Notes under the pieces: generated by a model
What the model was told of the DNA's origin: nothing
Seen by the model: the letters and a program-made list of their open reading frames with translations, nothing else
Databases searched by the model: none
In this document: positions 48,055 to 61,416 of the stretch, piece by piece
Layout: each line of letters begins with the position of its first letter
How positions within the stretch are numbered: the first letter of the stretch is position 1
Program-made: the position numbers and the translations under genes
Source: Hysterangium stoloniferum
Lineage: Eukaryota; Basidiomycota; Agaricomycetes; Hysterangiales; Hysterangiaceae
Reading direction: 5' to 3'
Length of the DNA: 64,000 nucleotides
NCBI GenBank assembly: GCA_015178975.1
Contig: WHVD01000027.1
Coordinates: 186,001 to 250,000 of the forward strand

Positions 48055-48855
48055 TGTCGAATATACAGCCCGACGCTTCGTTCTCGCAAGCTGGTGGCCA
48101 AAAACGCGGTCGTTCACCATCGCCAGCCCTCTCTGATGAAAGGCCCACGGTGAGCTTCGCTTGCTTGTTACATCCCACCTTTTTTTGTACTCATTTACAG
48201 TCAAGAAACGGGTCTACTTAGACTCTGATTCTGCTGGTTCTACACCCCCGCTAGGACTCGGACAGCAGCCATGTCTCCGTTTGAACGCCCCCAGTAATGG
48301 TCTATTCGAGTGTAGCATTTCTGACGACTGGGTCACGAAAACTGGAGGCTTGAAACTCGACAGCCCTTTGTTTGCAATCGGCCAAAGCCTTTCCACTTCC
48401 CTGCCCGGGGCACTGTTGCACACAGCCGACAATTTGAATGATATGGGCAACAATCATGAACCAATGGTGAGAGACAAACGACGCATGCTCGGTCATCGTC
48501 TCATACTAAATAGCACTGGATCCAATAGATCACCGATTCTCCCAAATGGAATCCCCAGCATTACACAGAAAACAACCAAGCATTTACGCCCTTTTCTTCG
48601 CCCCACCATGAATCGCCGTCGTCTCCCATGGATATGTCGCCGCGCACGCATGAACCTACAACACCCACCAACTGTCGACGCAGGCAATTTACAGAGGATC
48701 ACAGCCCAATGTCACTAACGCCATCTCACCCCGGTGCATGGTCTCCGTCGACGACAAATCAACTCCCACGCAAGCCTCGAATTACCATGGGACCCCGTGC
48801 TGACTGTGAAAAGTGCAGATTGGGTATAAAAGGTCACTGGATGCATTTAAATTGA
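48055..48855 (+). CDS. Conserved unknown protein with a C-terminal CxxC-HxxH tail
   Basis: Three exons, about 220 residues. Exon 1 starts at MSNIQPDASFSQAGG (48055; an upstream ATG at 48006 is possible). Two introns: about 48150-48204 and 48466-48530. The second must be removed to reach the frame with SPKWNPQHYTENNQ. The protein is largely disordered (Ser/Pro/Thr), with a putative basic nuclear signal (KRGRSPSP). It ends ADCEKCRLGIKGHWMHLN: C-x2-C-x6-H-x2-H, a possible zinc site two residues from the C-terminus, in a patch that looks like a conserved tail of basidiomycete proteins. I assign no function. Confidence 0.65.
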
Positions 48856-49051
48856 TATTCTTGCCTAGCTTAGTCTCTCCTGTATAATCACTGTTATATT
48901 TCAATTAATTTACATCGCTTTCGCACTGTGAGGCGGCGCGCCAGTGTTTGCATCAGGCATAATTCGATTTGTGCATATAAAAAGTTTCATAGTTGTATTG
49001 ATACTATAGGTCATTTGGATAAATTCGTCACAGGACGTGTAATCGGTACAT

Positions 49052-51876
49052 CTAAGCAAGAACGTGCAAATCTTTACGGGGCAATCGAGGCTCTCCTGGA
49101 GGGTAAGGTTCGTTCGCTTCCTTCCTGGCCAAGTCATTGATCCAGGCACCGTGAGGCTTGAGCTTCTCACCACGAGCAAAGACGGCCGCGAGGTAGAGCC
49201 AGGAGAGGGCATTACCCACGGTACCGACTTCATCCGAGACGTTTTCGCGGGCGAATTTACTCATTTCACCCCAAAGTTTAGGATCGGTCCACAAGTGGTA
49301 AAGATGCATCGCGACGGCTGTCGTATCACCAAAGTCGGTGAGGAAGCCGTTCTTGCCATCTTGGACCTACAAAATCTAGGTCAGCATTGCTCAAACGCCA
49401 CTATGAATTTTCCTAACCTGGAGAGGGATTCCACCACTGCGAGTGGTAATAACAGGACGACCAGCATGGAGGGCTTCAGAAACCTTGACTTCGAAACCTT
49501 CGCGAGAAGACAATTGAAGAGCGACCTTGGCATTGGCCATGGCGGCGTTCAAAACTACAGAGGAAAATGTGAGATATTATTCTTCAGCATCAGCAACAGT
49601 AACGTACGTTGATCGTTAGGCGGCAGACGCATGACACAAATATCGCGCGCATATGATCGATACTCCTCTCTTGTTAGAAGCTCGAGGATCTCATCATAGA
49701 TCAAGCTTGCATCGGGATCATCCACAGCGCCGTGCCCACACAAAAGAAGCTGGGGTATATTTTCGAGGTTGGTAATGCCGTCCTTCTCGAGCAACTTGCG
49801 GAACTTGCAATACGAGTCGACCACGGTTGGGATACCTTTGGCAGGGTCGAATCGAGCGATTTGGACGAAGTATTCACGAGCGGGCCAATCAAGTTGGGCC
49901 ATTCGTTCCTTGGCACAAAGACCACGGAGCTCAGTCATGTAGTAGTGTGAATCCCATGCATTCAAATCTTTGTTGAGTCCATCGAACCTGGGGAGAAATG
50001 AACGGAGCTCGCTGATGATATAATAATGATGTGACATACCAATCAGTAGTAGCGGGCAATAAGCCAAGTATATCAGTGGGAACACTGTTGGGTACGAATT
50101 TGGAAACAGGATGGGCGATGAAGAGATCTGATTATAAAATTAGTGTTGGGATCACTTCTTTAGTCAAATAAGCCAGACCAGCAAGCTTGATTCTGTCCCA
50201 AAGGAAATTCCATACTTCCTCTTGAGGCGAACCCTTGATGTGCACGAGGTCGCTTCGGATTTCAATATGGGAACGGTAGATGATAGGTAAATCTGGACGA
50301 GCTTTCTTGATCATGGGAATAAGACCAGGCATCTGTGGGTCGTCTGGAGTGAAAGATATGTTAGGCAATCCACAAATTGCAAGCGAAATTGTCCAAGTAC
50401 CAATGAACGCAACGTCAACACCGCCGCGTGTGAGAGGTCCACCTTCGGAGAACCAATACCTTGTTGCATTCTTCTGAATCCACTCATCGAAGGCGGTGGC
50501 TTGGGGTTTAGTCAATCTGAGTGAGGGATCGGCGACGCCTTGAAGGATGTTGTGGTTGTTCTTGGTAGTCCCTGGCAAAGACCGTTGATACACGGGAATA
50601 TTAAATTTCGTAAAAGCACTTACTGAAGACTGCCGGAGAAGGATTTGGGACATACCTAATCATTTTTGGGAATGTTAAACAATAAACAAAGATAGTCAAA
50701 TATGAGTTCTAACCATGCCGCATCGACATCTAACAAATCCAAAAATCTAATAAGTGCATGACGCATCTACTGGATGTTAGCTACAGTTCAGAAGCATGAC
50801 ACCTGTACATACAAGCGCAACTCCGCCTAAATTGTTCCAAATACATGAATAATTCACAAAGCAAACCAAATGACATACCTCCTTGTGGCGTGGAACTGAA
50901 GAAACCGATTTTGACCTTCTTCTCACGGAGTCTTTATATGGTGATTAGTAGAGATTGAGCATGGAAGCAATGAGCATTACTCGTCAGCATATTTGACTAC
51001 CGAATTCCATGTACCCTTGCTGACGCTCCTTTCAAAATGTTCGAGGTCATCTACCAGGTGAATTTTACCAGCCATGCTGACTTCGACATTGTTCTTGAAT
51101 CCGATAGACAAGCGAGGGTTGTTTCCCGGGCCTGAATTGATGATCAATGACAAAGATCGCACCAGACTGGAGGATCACATACCGAAATGAACGAGACATT
51201 TGCGGGCAGCTGAATCGGCTTGTTCGTCCAAAGTACGAAGGAGAGGAAGCTTGTTCGATACGGTTCCAAGACTATTATCAACTTGTCCGACGACTGGCAC
51301 GCTAATTGGGGTGTCGGTGCCGGAGACAAATCCAGATGGCAAACCAGAGCGAGCGTGCTTGATTTTTGGCCGGGTAGCAGATGCCTCTTTGACATACGGC
51401 TTGATGTCACAGACGATGGGAATAATGTCCATTTCAAGCCAAAGGCGAGTGCAGAGATTAGGCACGTCCTTCAAGAGTGCCACAGTGACGCCTGCACCAA
51501 TGAACTTACACACATGCTCGTGGCTGAACTGCCTGAGAGTTTCAAGAACATGGTTCGAAACTACGCCTGCATTGTTTTCCAGCTGACCCTCCTCCAGCTG
51601 GAGAGTGGTAGCAGCGTAGTCTGTACTATAGGTTCCGTCATGGATGGAGATGGCTACGTCCAAGTTCTTAGAATCTCTAGTTTGAGCAGCGATACCGGCC
51701 CACATGGGCTATATAGGCACATTATTAATATTGCAAGTGGAGACGGACGCGGCGAAACGGCTACTCGCCGTCAAGGAAAGGTCAGAGGAGAGGGCCTGTG
51801 TTGTGCCAGTTACGAAGCTAAGCCTTCGACGGCTTGTTTTGGACTGGAAAGTCTTGTCTAGAGGCTGATCTGACAT
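49052..51876 (-). CDS. Trehalose phosphorylase, retaining (GT4 family)
   Basis: About 730 residues. It starts MSDQPLDKTFQSK and includes PGNNPRLSIGFKNNVEVSMA, KIGFFSSTPQGG, MRHALIRFLDLLDVDAAW, NNHNILQGVA, then the C-terminal Rossmann half: DDPQMPGLIPMIKKARPDLP, YRSHIEIRSDLVHIKGSPQE, QIARFDPAKGIPTV, LLCGHGAVDDPDA, and the donor-binding SREGFEVKVSEALHAGRPV with GGIPLQV. It ends PRLPRKDLHVLA. These are signatures of the fungal trehalose phosphorylase that reversibly converts trehalose and phosphate to alpha-glucose-1-phosphate and glucose. Mushrooms use it to mobilise trehalose. Many introns; a short intron near 51715-51750 removes an in-frame TAG. It may be cytosolic. Confidence 0.93.
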
Positions 51877-54228
51877 TGTTCAGGTTGTTCGCTGTTCAGT
51901 GAAAGGAGACGAGGGGATTTAGAGCAAGACGAAAGCGTCAAGGTTATTTATGTGGGAAAGCGCAGAAGATCCAGATGTTGTGGCGCGGAAGAGGAAGACG
52001 GCAACAGAATATAATTAATATTAATATATTATTTTTCAATATCTAGATGCTGAAGTCCGTGAGAGAATATATTCGCCACGACGCAACTTCCTACAGAACA
52101 ATTAATGCCAATGACGCTTCGGGACATACATTTGCATCATAACAAGTTCTCACACAGTACACCTCAACATCTGATGCTCCCGTCCCGTCTTCAATCACTA
52201 TGTGCATTCTATGTCTTGAATTATCTGCATGGTTGATGTCTTATATCTGCCTTTGCCCAGGAGAGTGTTGCTGCATTTGATTTCCAGCTCCAATGATGTG
52301 AAAGTTCAAGCAGCAGTAGACGCCCAGGCTTGGGACCAAATCGTCTTTGACGCAACCTTCCCAAGCTCAGTCCATAAAGAAGATCGGGCGTACATCTAAG
52401 GTCCAACTAACGTACATCTAACATCTTATGTTGACAGCTAAGTGCCTTGCGATATAACGTGGTTCTATGTATGCGCCATCGCCCTGCAGGCGTTCCATTC
52501 GGCGTTCCCTTTGTCTCATGACCTCCCAAGCAGAAGTAGCCATCTTGGTTCCTTATTCTCTCTCCATTGATTTCAAGACAATAATTGGTCTGCGTGTCGT
52601 ATCTTGTGTGGCAACACTGTCCATGGTCTTCTCTGCCATTCACGCTCGGATATGTATCTGGTCAGAACTACTAGTATTCTCATATATTTTGCACGTTCTG
52701 CAACAGGTTGCCGCTTACAACTGCCCTGACTGGCACTTGCCCTAGTCTTATATATACACGAGTTGATAACAGAACCATGGTAATTCAACGCACGCAACGC
52801 GCTCCATCCATTGGTCTCAGGAATACAAATAGCTGATGAGAACCCAATCTCGTATGGATCGCGATGGCCGGCCCGTGTCTTTCCATTGGCTCCCCATCTT
52901 ATTATCTTCTTCCCATGCCATGCACAAGGCCAATAAAGACACATTTCCAATACGTATTCAGCCTGGGCAAAGCAACGTGTCCTATGGTTTCACGTTAATC
53001 CCTACTAGTCGTGTGTCAGTCACAATGAAGCATTTGACATTAATTGTTCTATTACTAAATGACAAGTATCTGGTGCCCCTTGCATTTCCAATTTCGCATT
53101 GAAGACACTGTCCTTGCTATTTTGCCTGGTCACCGGTAAGATCGCCTAGCATCAAAGCCTGTGCCGTGGAATTTCAATGATTACAACATTTTCGGAACGC
53201 CCACTTCGAATCAACACGCACGTCAACGGAATCACGGAAAGAACTCAACCATCGGTCTTCAGACGAGAGTCTTCCTCAGACTTCCCCTGCCAACCAAGCC
53301 AACAATTAGCTCACCGGTACCTTGTCAATTCTCGTGGGACAAACAGAAACGTATGTTAAGTTATAAATTACCTGCGAATCACGTTATATTGCTCATGCGC
53401 CACTTTCTAAATTTGTTGCAATGACTCTATGATTTTGTGTGGCCCACAGTTGGCATGTGTTTCAAATTTATCTGCATAAATATTGATGAAGTTTATCATT
53501 GTTGACAATGAATATTTTGACTGTTGATACTGATTGGAAAAACTATTCGGCACGACCGATATAGCCGAGGGAACAGCATGATTCGATAAATGTTGATGTC
53601 GAGATGGAAGTACTGTTTACGCAGCGCTCACCGACAGCGATATGGACCTTCGTGAATTTATTGGTTATCCTCGGATTCCAAACGAGTTGCAAGGGTTTCC
53701 CATATGTACGTAAAAAGCTCGATCGGGACGCGTTCTCATCCGTGGACTGCGTCAATCGCAACGTTTAAATTGTCTGGTCCAACTATCCTCGTAGTCAAAC
53801 GTCGGTTCCTCATACTTTGGGCCTAACTTCTGAGTATCATCACAACTGTCATAAAAGGTTTGCTTGCTTGCTTGCCTAGTTGTGGTTTCCACGACTGAAG
53901 GAGAATTAGTCCAATGAGTGAACCTTCGACGTGGGATGCCAGTCGAATGAACCACTGGCCGCACAGATTATGTGCTCATAATAAAATATGAAATTACAAA
54001 CGAGTCCCATGACGTTGTACACGAGCAAGAATACACTGGGTAGATTGCAGGGATATGTCGGTTGTCCGCACCGTGGAAACATTTTGGTGATAAAATACCA
54101 TCTCATCAGTGGATCCTACACAATTAGAATTGTATACGCTGTCATACACTGATTACAAAAGCACTGCCCATTCAATCAGCCGTGTCTTCCATGGACGAGA
54201 AAGCCGTAATGGCTCACACTTCTACATT
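51877..54228. other. 2.3-kb gene-poor stretch
   Basis: ORFs of 60-125 codons on both strands (for example 52573-52950 minus and 53161-53424 plus) show no domain or signal I recognise. A small microsatellite (GCTTGCTTGCTTGC, near 53862-53875) occurs. The left part holds the trehalose phosphorylase promoter, including one AGGGG stress-element-like pentamer at 51912-51916. Confidence 0.5.
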
Positions 54229-56332
54229 TTACCGAATGACACGCCAATATACCACGGAAAGGCCTGGTCCGGCGACCGCTACTTGTTCGATGTCCATTTT
54301 CTCGTTCACCACACGTCCTGTGAAGTCCCTAACCGTCTCCTTGCTCGTTTTGCACATCAGTCTCCCTTCATCTCCCGTGGTTGGCACAGTCGCGGGGATG
54401 TTTGCGCTGGCACGCCTGCTTGTACCCAGTTGATAGCTCTGGTTTAGTCCCCACGCTACTACATCACGTCCTGGCGAGTATCGCGCTTCAGGGTCATTGT
54501 CATTATTTGGACTAGGGCCCGAGTGTGCGACAGTATCAAGGATTGCAATTACATGGCCTGATGCTGATCTGGAGGATGATACATTATTAGCTCGACCAGC
54601 AGCTGGTCCCGGTGAAACTGAGATGCGATATGGTTTCAACGGCTGGAGTGACCGCACGCTGTCATCGTCTGTGCAAGGAAGATCAGCTGAGAAAAGACTT
54701 AAAGGATACAGCATTGTGACAGACATTCGAAAAGACCACTTATGTTTTTGACTCTGACTGGATCGCTCTGAGCATTAGAGTAAGATCCATTGCCGAGTCC
54801 GCCCCATTGGCCATTTCCACATGCGAGAACATCGACAGCGATTGCAGATCCTGTGGGTAGATCCCTTTCGACAGTAAACAGAGTTAAATCACCACCTATT
54901 ATATTCACCTATTATGACAAGTGTTAAAGGATGACAATTCAGCACGCACCTGCAGCAATATTTACGCAGCAGCTCGCCAGTCCTCGCTTTGCAAACTTGT
55001 TCAGTAGAATTTCCGTCGGCACTGACACATTAGATACAACAATGTTTCCTCCCAGTCCAAGTTGACCAAATTCATTCGCCCCCCAACCCAAAACGCGCCC
55101 CTGGGTTGTCCGTGCAAAACTTGTGCGCCCCCCTGCGGCGACTTGCTGGACATTTATGCCACATAGCGAAGGTACTTCAAACAAACGATCACAAAATCCG
55201 ACTTGCGTCTCGTTAACAGGGTCAGAAGACATAGCTTCTTTGCTACTATCGACTCTGCCAGTAATCATACTGTCTCTCTGTAGAGTTGTTCCAAGCTCAA
55301 CGGGCAACCGTTTGGAGGTATTGTTAGGATCTTGGACCGTTATCTTACGAAGACCTAGTTGGCCATTGGTATTGGCATGCCGAGTAACTGGATGAGCAAA
55401 AGTACGGCCCTGTCAATTGTCGATGAGATTTTTCAATGGGCCGTGTTGTGTTTTATGCGTACATTGGATGTAAGAGCTAGAAGGTGGTCTGAACCCGCAG
55501 AGATTGAGGTAAACCTACCCAATATATCAGAACTATCCGCCAATGAGCATCGAGCTTCCTACCGTTCTCCAGAGTTTAGCGCAACATCTGTATCCAGAAT
55601 ATGATGAAGGGACTGGGGATCACCCTTACCAAAAAATAACCACGACCATTTGTCCGACTGAGGAATTACTGGTTGCTCTTTGAGAGACGCGGATAACGCA
55701 TATATCTTCCCAGAGGCTGAGAGCGCATATAACGCCTTGGGAGTCACCGCCAATGATATGATGTCCTACAAAATATAAGTATGTTTACCCGCTACCACTT
55801 CATAAATATCTACCTTTCCTTTCAAAGTCAGTCGTGGTCTGTTATTATCTACAGGTTCCTCTCCAAAGAACGCATCTCCCCACTGATACACATTTCCATT
55901 TGCATCAACGCAGGCTGCGTGAGCCGTGCTGAATGCAAGATCCCGCACGGGGTCCGAAAACAAGTTTGGCGCATATGTAGGCGTCTTGAAGCATATGTCT
56001 GAACCTTTCCTCAAGTCTATAAGCTGATTCCTGTTTACGGTCAGAATGAAAGAATACAATGTCAAAATTAACAGAATTAACATATTGGATCCCCAAACGA
56101 TAGGACTTAAGCCACGGTCAGCCTCTTCCGCGAGGGGGATGGGCGAAAGGTCATCTTTAGATACCGGTGCATCATTGTACACGGGCCTCTGTAAAAGTGC
56201 GTACAGAGAAACGCCACCAAATGTTGAGGATGCAATAGCCCATTGCACACGCTGTCTATTGGTGAAAGTGTGGCCGTTGGACGATGAGAACCCTCTTTTC
56301 CCGAGCAGCCTAAATGCTGCACGATGAAACAT
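54229..56332 (-). CDS. Mitochondrial RCC1-repeat protein, Fmp25/Bca1-like
   Basis: N-terminal residues MFHRAAFRLLGKRGFSSSNG are Arg/Ser-rich and suited to mitochondrial import. A hydrophobic segment (VWGSNMLILLILTLYSF) follows, then RCC1-like repeats: HAACVDANGNVYQWGDAFFG, KALYALSASGKIYALS, RTTQGRVLGWGANEFGQLGL, VDVLACGNGQWGGLGNGSY, RDVVAWGLNQSYQLGT. The C-terminus is VAGPGLSVVYWRVIR. This arrangement matches yeast Fmp25 (Bca1), an inner-membrane protein needed for an early step of complex III assembly. Intron positions are approximate (about 54715-54790, 54900-54960, 55400-55560 and 55740-55810). Its start is 134 bp from NDUFV2. Confidence 0.82.
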
Positions 56333-56466
56333 AGTGAGGCGATAAAATAAGAGCGCGCGAGAGGTTTATTCCGTGCGCTCGACGTATATTTCAGCCACTC
56401 GCGGCAGCATAACGCGAATAAGCGCGACCTTTGTTTGGCGGGAACAAACAACGCTTCAAAGTGCCA
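56333..56466. promoter_or_regulatory. 134-bp bidirectional promoter, FMP25 / NDUFV2
   Basis: Both start codons flank this spacer. It is GC-rich for the region, with GCGCGCGAG (56363-56371) and TTTGGCGGGAA at 56434-56444, a sequence like an animal E2F site. No CCAAT box was seen. Both genes serve the respiratory chain. Confidence 0.6.
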
Positions 56467-57464
<998 letters not shown>

Positions 57465-57973
57465 AATACAATTGTAAAGCTTTTTCACACCTGTTATTGT
57501 TATTGCATCTTGGGAAGATTTGCAAGTGTCAAGTTTAGCTGCCTGACGACGGGGAATCTCCCAATTAGATTACTCAGGTTATAGCAACGTCTCAAGATAT
57601 GCCGTTATGGGCATCAGTTCGTCAGTTTCATGCATATATATGTAAGAAATGATACATATATTGTAGACGCAGATGTTGAGTTTCAAAAGTATTATGATGG
57701 TAGACAAACAAAAATATTAAAGAGATGACGAAACGTCCAGTGTTCTTCATAATAAAACCAACAACATACCCAGAACGTTTAATACAGTTACACTATCGTC
57801 ACCCTGGCCTGTGCGAGAGAGAACAAAAGAGTGGAATAAAAAGGAATGAGTTGCATGTCCAGATGTTGGTTGTTGTGAAAGTTTCGGGGGGGGGGAAGGT
57901 TGAAAAGCTTGGGAAGGAGACGTTTTGACCGAAATCTACCGTGATACAATGATAGACGAAATAGCCTGAATGC
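57465..57973. other. Intergenic, no gene seen
   Basis: Convergent spacer after NDUFV2 and before the 3' end of the next minus-strand gene. A run of nine G residues lies near 57886-57895. Confidence 0.55.
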
Positions 57974-59021
57974 TCAAAACACTGAGACGAGGAGGACATT
58001 CAGGCCTTGTCTCTTCACCCAACCTTTATTGGCTTTCCTATGGCCCTTATTCTTCCTGAGATCCATAGCGAGGGCTTTCTTACTATCAAACATGATCTCT
58101 CGCACTTTCTGCAGTCCCTCCTGACGAACAGAGAGGTAATCTCCAATATTTATGAACGCGCGTGTCTTGAGGAAGCGCTTGGCAGCAGTGAGCGAGGAGG
58201 GAAGAGTGGGACTACTGGGAGCCATGAGCCCGAGCTCGATAATGAGGGATTGCAGGAAAGTCAGACGGGTGTATGCCGAACAAGACAGCGCAGCTGAGGG
58301 GTTAGAGAGGAAGCTGCAAATACAAGCAAATCATGAGGACATGACATGTCTACCGCTAGGTAACGTACGATGTTATAAATGACGCAGCCTCTTCATACTT
58401 CGTGAGCCCTGGCTCAGGTTCAGCATCGGATTCGACAAGCGGATGGGAGCCAAAACGGACGCCACCCGTCTCAGCTGAGAGCCTTTTACCCTTCTTAACA
58501 GGGAATACGATTTCTTCCTCAAGCCCCTCACTGGGGGAGGGCAAAGGGGAAGGATAAGAGGCCGCCACGTCCTTTCTTCCCCTCCTGCGGCGCCCCCTGT
58601 GCGTCTTTGGGGAAGCGGCGTTACTGGCCGCGGTCAGGGCCGGCTTTTCCCCATGCACAGAAGAACGGGCACCGGCGGGCCTGCGATCCTTTCCCATATG
58701 GATTTTAGGACGGCTCTTGGGCTTCGTGGGTGTAGCCGGGCTAGGGGTCTCAGAGAGGACGGGTTCACTGGCGAGCGAGAGATGTGCCATACCGCCGAGT
58801 GCGCTGGAATGCGAATGCGAGTGCGAGTGAGCATGCGGGATGAGGATAAAATCATCGTCCGAGTCGAACTCATTTACCGTCGGTACGACCTTGTTCTCCT
58901 CCGATGATTCGTCAAAGGCTCCAAAGGGGTCTATATAGGAAGACGTAGAAGCGAGCATAGAAAATGAGGACTCGGAAAGACTCGAAAAGGGTGAAGCGAT
59001 GGCAGGATGGTGGGTCTCCAT
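57974..59021 (-). CDS. Unknown protein with a conserved-looking C-terminal helical domain
   Basis: Two exons joined by a GTACGT-CAG intron (about 58299-58367). The N-terminal part (from METHHPAIASPFSS) is Ser/Pro-rich and disordered, with a His-Ser run (HAHSHSHSHSS), a basic patch (THRGRRRRGRKD) and KKGKR. The C-terminal part reads like a folded helical domain: YTRLTFLQSLIIELGLM, SSLTAAKRFLKTRAFINIGD, YLSVRQEGLQKVREIMFDSK, then a basic tail (RKNKGHRKANKGWVKRQG). I have seen similar segments only in basidiomycete hypothetical proteins and cannot name the family. About 310 residues; probably nuclear given the basic patches. Confidence 0.6.
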
Positions 59022-59721
59022 GGTGTTAGGAGCGAAAAGTGAGCTAGAGGGCTGGAAAAGGGGTGTTTGTACAGGAGAAATGAGACCTAAGCTGAAATGC
59101 CGCAGTGTCGGTCACAGTTAGCCTCACAGTTACTTAAAATAAATATTTTTTTTATACTAACCTCTACCTAAATGAGGACGTTCTGCCTCCAAGGCTGAAC
59201 AAAATGGTCGTAAAAAATGGGGATTGAGAAGAAGGCTGAAATGCTGGGGTCAAGCAGGAAGCCTCAAGGCCTGCCTCATTGGTAACCGTGGGCGAGGTTG
59301 AACCGAGATTTGCCCCCGCCTCATAAATTTAGCTGACCTACTTGGAGACCGCATCAACCATTACAGTAAAAAGTCCATCTGTCAATCCATTGTCGCACGT
59401 AGGCAAAAATCCACATCTGTTAAGACGGTAATCATATATAGCACTACAAAAGAAACAGATAGATGCCAGACAATCGGGTATCGAAAGGACTCCGTACACT
59501 GTACAGCCGATTTGTTGAACGAAGACACCGTCTCCTGCTCTGAGGGAAAAATCCTAAAGTGAAACGGAAAAAAAAACTAGCACTACTGACGTAGTCCCAT
59601 TTCTGAATCTACATGAGAAACAAGTAGTATCTCAAGCAATGAAAAGGGTATTGGTAGCAATAAATAAAGAAGATAGATCCCGGACCAAAGTAATAAAAAA
59701 AAGACATCAGCTTCTCACGCG
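59022..59721. other. Intergenic, no gene seen
   Basis: AT-rich stretches, including a T-run near 59147-59152. This contains the promoter of the minus-strand gene at 57974-59021 and the 3' end of the next minus-strand gene. Confidence 0.55.
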
Positions 59722-60735
59722 TTAAGCGTTAAGCTGGACGACCATTTCACCCATACCCACGACAAGAGCATTGATGCCTTGGATGTTCTGGGGACTGGTA
59801 TATGTGCCACCAACCACAGGGGAGGGGGTTGGTGTGGAGCTGGAGGTGGTAGATGAACTTGTACTTGTGCTGTAGGACTTGGGAGGTGCGGAGGTTGGGG
59901 AGCTCCAAGAGCTGGAGGAAGGGGACGACCAAGTAGAGCTCTTGTGACTAGAGGTAGTATCCGAAGTCCACGGTGAAGGATCGACCCACTTGGTTGAACT
60001 AGGTGCTGGTGGAGTCCAGCTGGTGGTAGGTTCCGGCTTGTGGGTCGGGGAGGGAGCAGGAGCAGGAGCGGGCGCATCTCCACCATCATTATACCACCAA
60101 TCCATCTGAAATACGCCAGCACTCAGCGGTGAGAAGAATTCGAAGAGACCTTCGCTCATATCAAGACCACAATATGGGCAACCAGGGCACTATCCTTCGC
60201 ATAAGGGAGTATTGAGAATACAACAGTTTCTTCACATACCTGATCCATAATGGTGGCCTGCGTTGTCTTGCCATTAGCTTGAATAGTGATAGATTTGAAA
60301 CAGTGAGGACCGGGATAGCCGCTACCATACATCTACAGCGTCGCGTTCACAATCTGTTGTTCAGAACTCTTGAAATAAACAGAATCTCACGGGAGTATTC
60401 AAAGCGACCATCTGCACAAGACGGTGAGTACGAGAAGGCATCCGACATCCGATAGACTCACGAAATCGCCGCGATCGCTCCATTTGCCACACGCACCCCT
60501 GGGAAGTACATTAGAAAACTGAGGATGGTATGTCTTGAAATACACACAATCCAACCGCGAAGAATGTAGCTCGTGCATTGGTGCATGCAGCACGCTTATC
60601 GAGAGTAGAATTGGCGACTATGCGGTTCGCAAGCTCATTGTGGCGACGGGCTGGGGAACCATGTCTCTCATGAGCGGCCGTGAACAAAGGGAGAGTTGAG
60701 GCGAGGATAGAGATAAAAAGGAAAGGGAAATGCAT
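59722..60735 (-). CDS. Secreted double-psi beta-barrel (RlpA/expansin-like) protein
   Basis: A signal peptide at 60735 (MHFPFLFISILASTLPLFTA) is followed by a pro-region ending LDKR, a Kex2-type site. The mature part starts AACTNARATFF, then, across introns, GACGKWSDRGDFVSL, MYGSGYPGPHCFKSITIQ, TTQATIMDQCPGCPYCGLDM, and FFSPLSAGVFQMDWWY. These are the double-psi beta-barrel signatures of RlpA-like/expansin-like fungal proteins. A long Ser/Thr/Pro tail follows. The end (GMGEMVVQLNA) shows no GPI signal, so the tail probably acts as a wall-spanning linker or glycosylated stalk. About 260 residues. Such proteins bind or loosen cell-wall polysaccharides; here the exact role is unknown. Confidence 0.82.
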
Positions 60736-61416
60736 TGCAACTGGTAATTTTAAGAGAGATATATTACTGTGCGGCGAAGGAGCGTGCTGTTAGAGATCGT
60801 AGGTGGCTGAAGAGCCTTGAACGGGAGAGGAGTAGAGGACGAGGGCAGGTATGAGAGCGATCGAGTAGTCACATGTGTCACACACCCTGTGATCCTCGCG
60901 TAAATTATATTGCGACACGACCCATACACTTTGACTTTGCCTGTTCCCAACGTTGACAATGGAGACTCTTTGACAGTGATTCAAACGCGGGGTCGTGGCG
61001 GAAGAGCCAGATTCAGTATTATTCAATTATATCAGGACTTTGAGGTGACTTGTGGCTCATCATCACACGCTAACAATGGGAATGTAGTTCCCTTCGCAGT
61101 TGCAGACTATGGTAATGATAACTCATTCCAACCCACTCCAGCAACTTACTCCCGGGTTTAGTGCTTTGCTAATCGATATTAATTAATATCATTGACCAAC
61201 AACCCCTCGATGATCCAGCGCCGACATTCCCGTTGAGGCGCCAACTCCGTTCGCTTGTCGTATATGGTTAACCTCAAACTTCTCATCAAATAATGTCACA
61301 GACTATATATTTCGGCTCAATCACTAGTCACGCTGTCAAGATGCTCCAGTAGCGGGTCTCCATTGGAGGACATTCATCTTTCGCGTTCTTTCCATCTATC
61401 CTGAATCCTGCTGGCC
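60736..61416. promoter_or_regulatory. Divergent intergenic region between secreted and membrane protein genes
   Basis: Open frames in 60910-61161 have no known domain. This holds the promoters of the minus-strand DPBB gene and the plus-strand membrane-protein gene. Confidence 0.4.
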
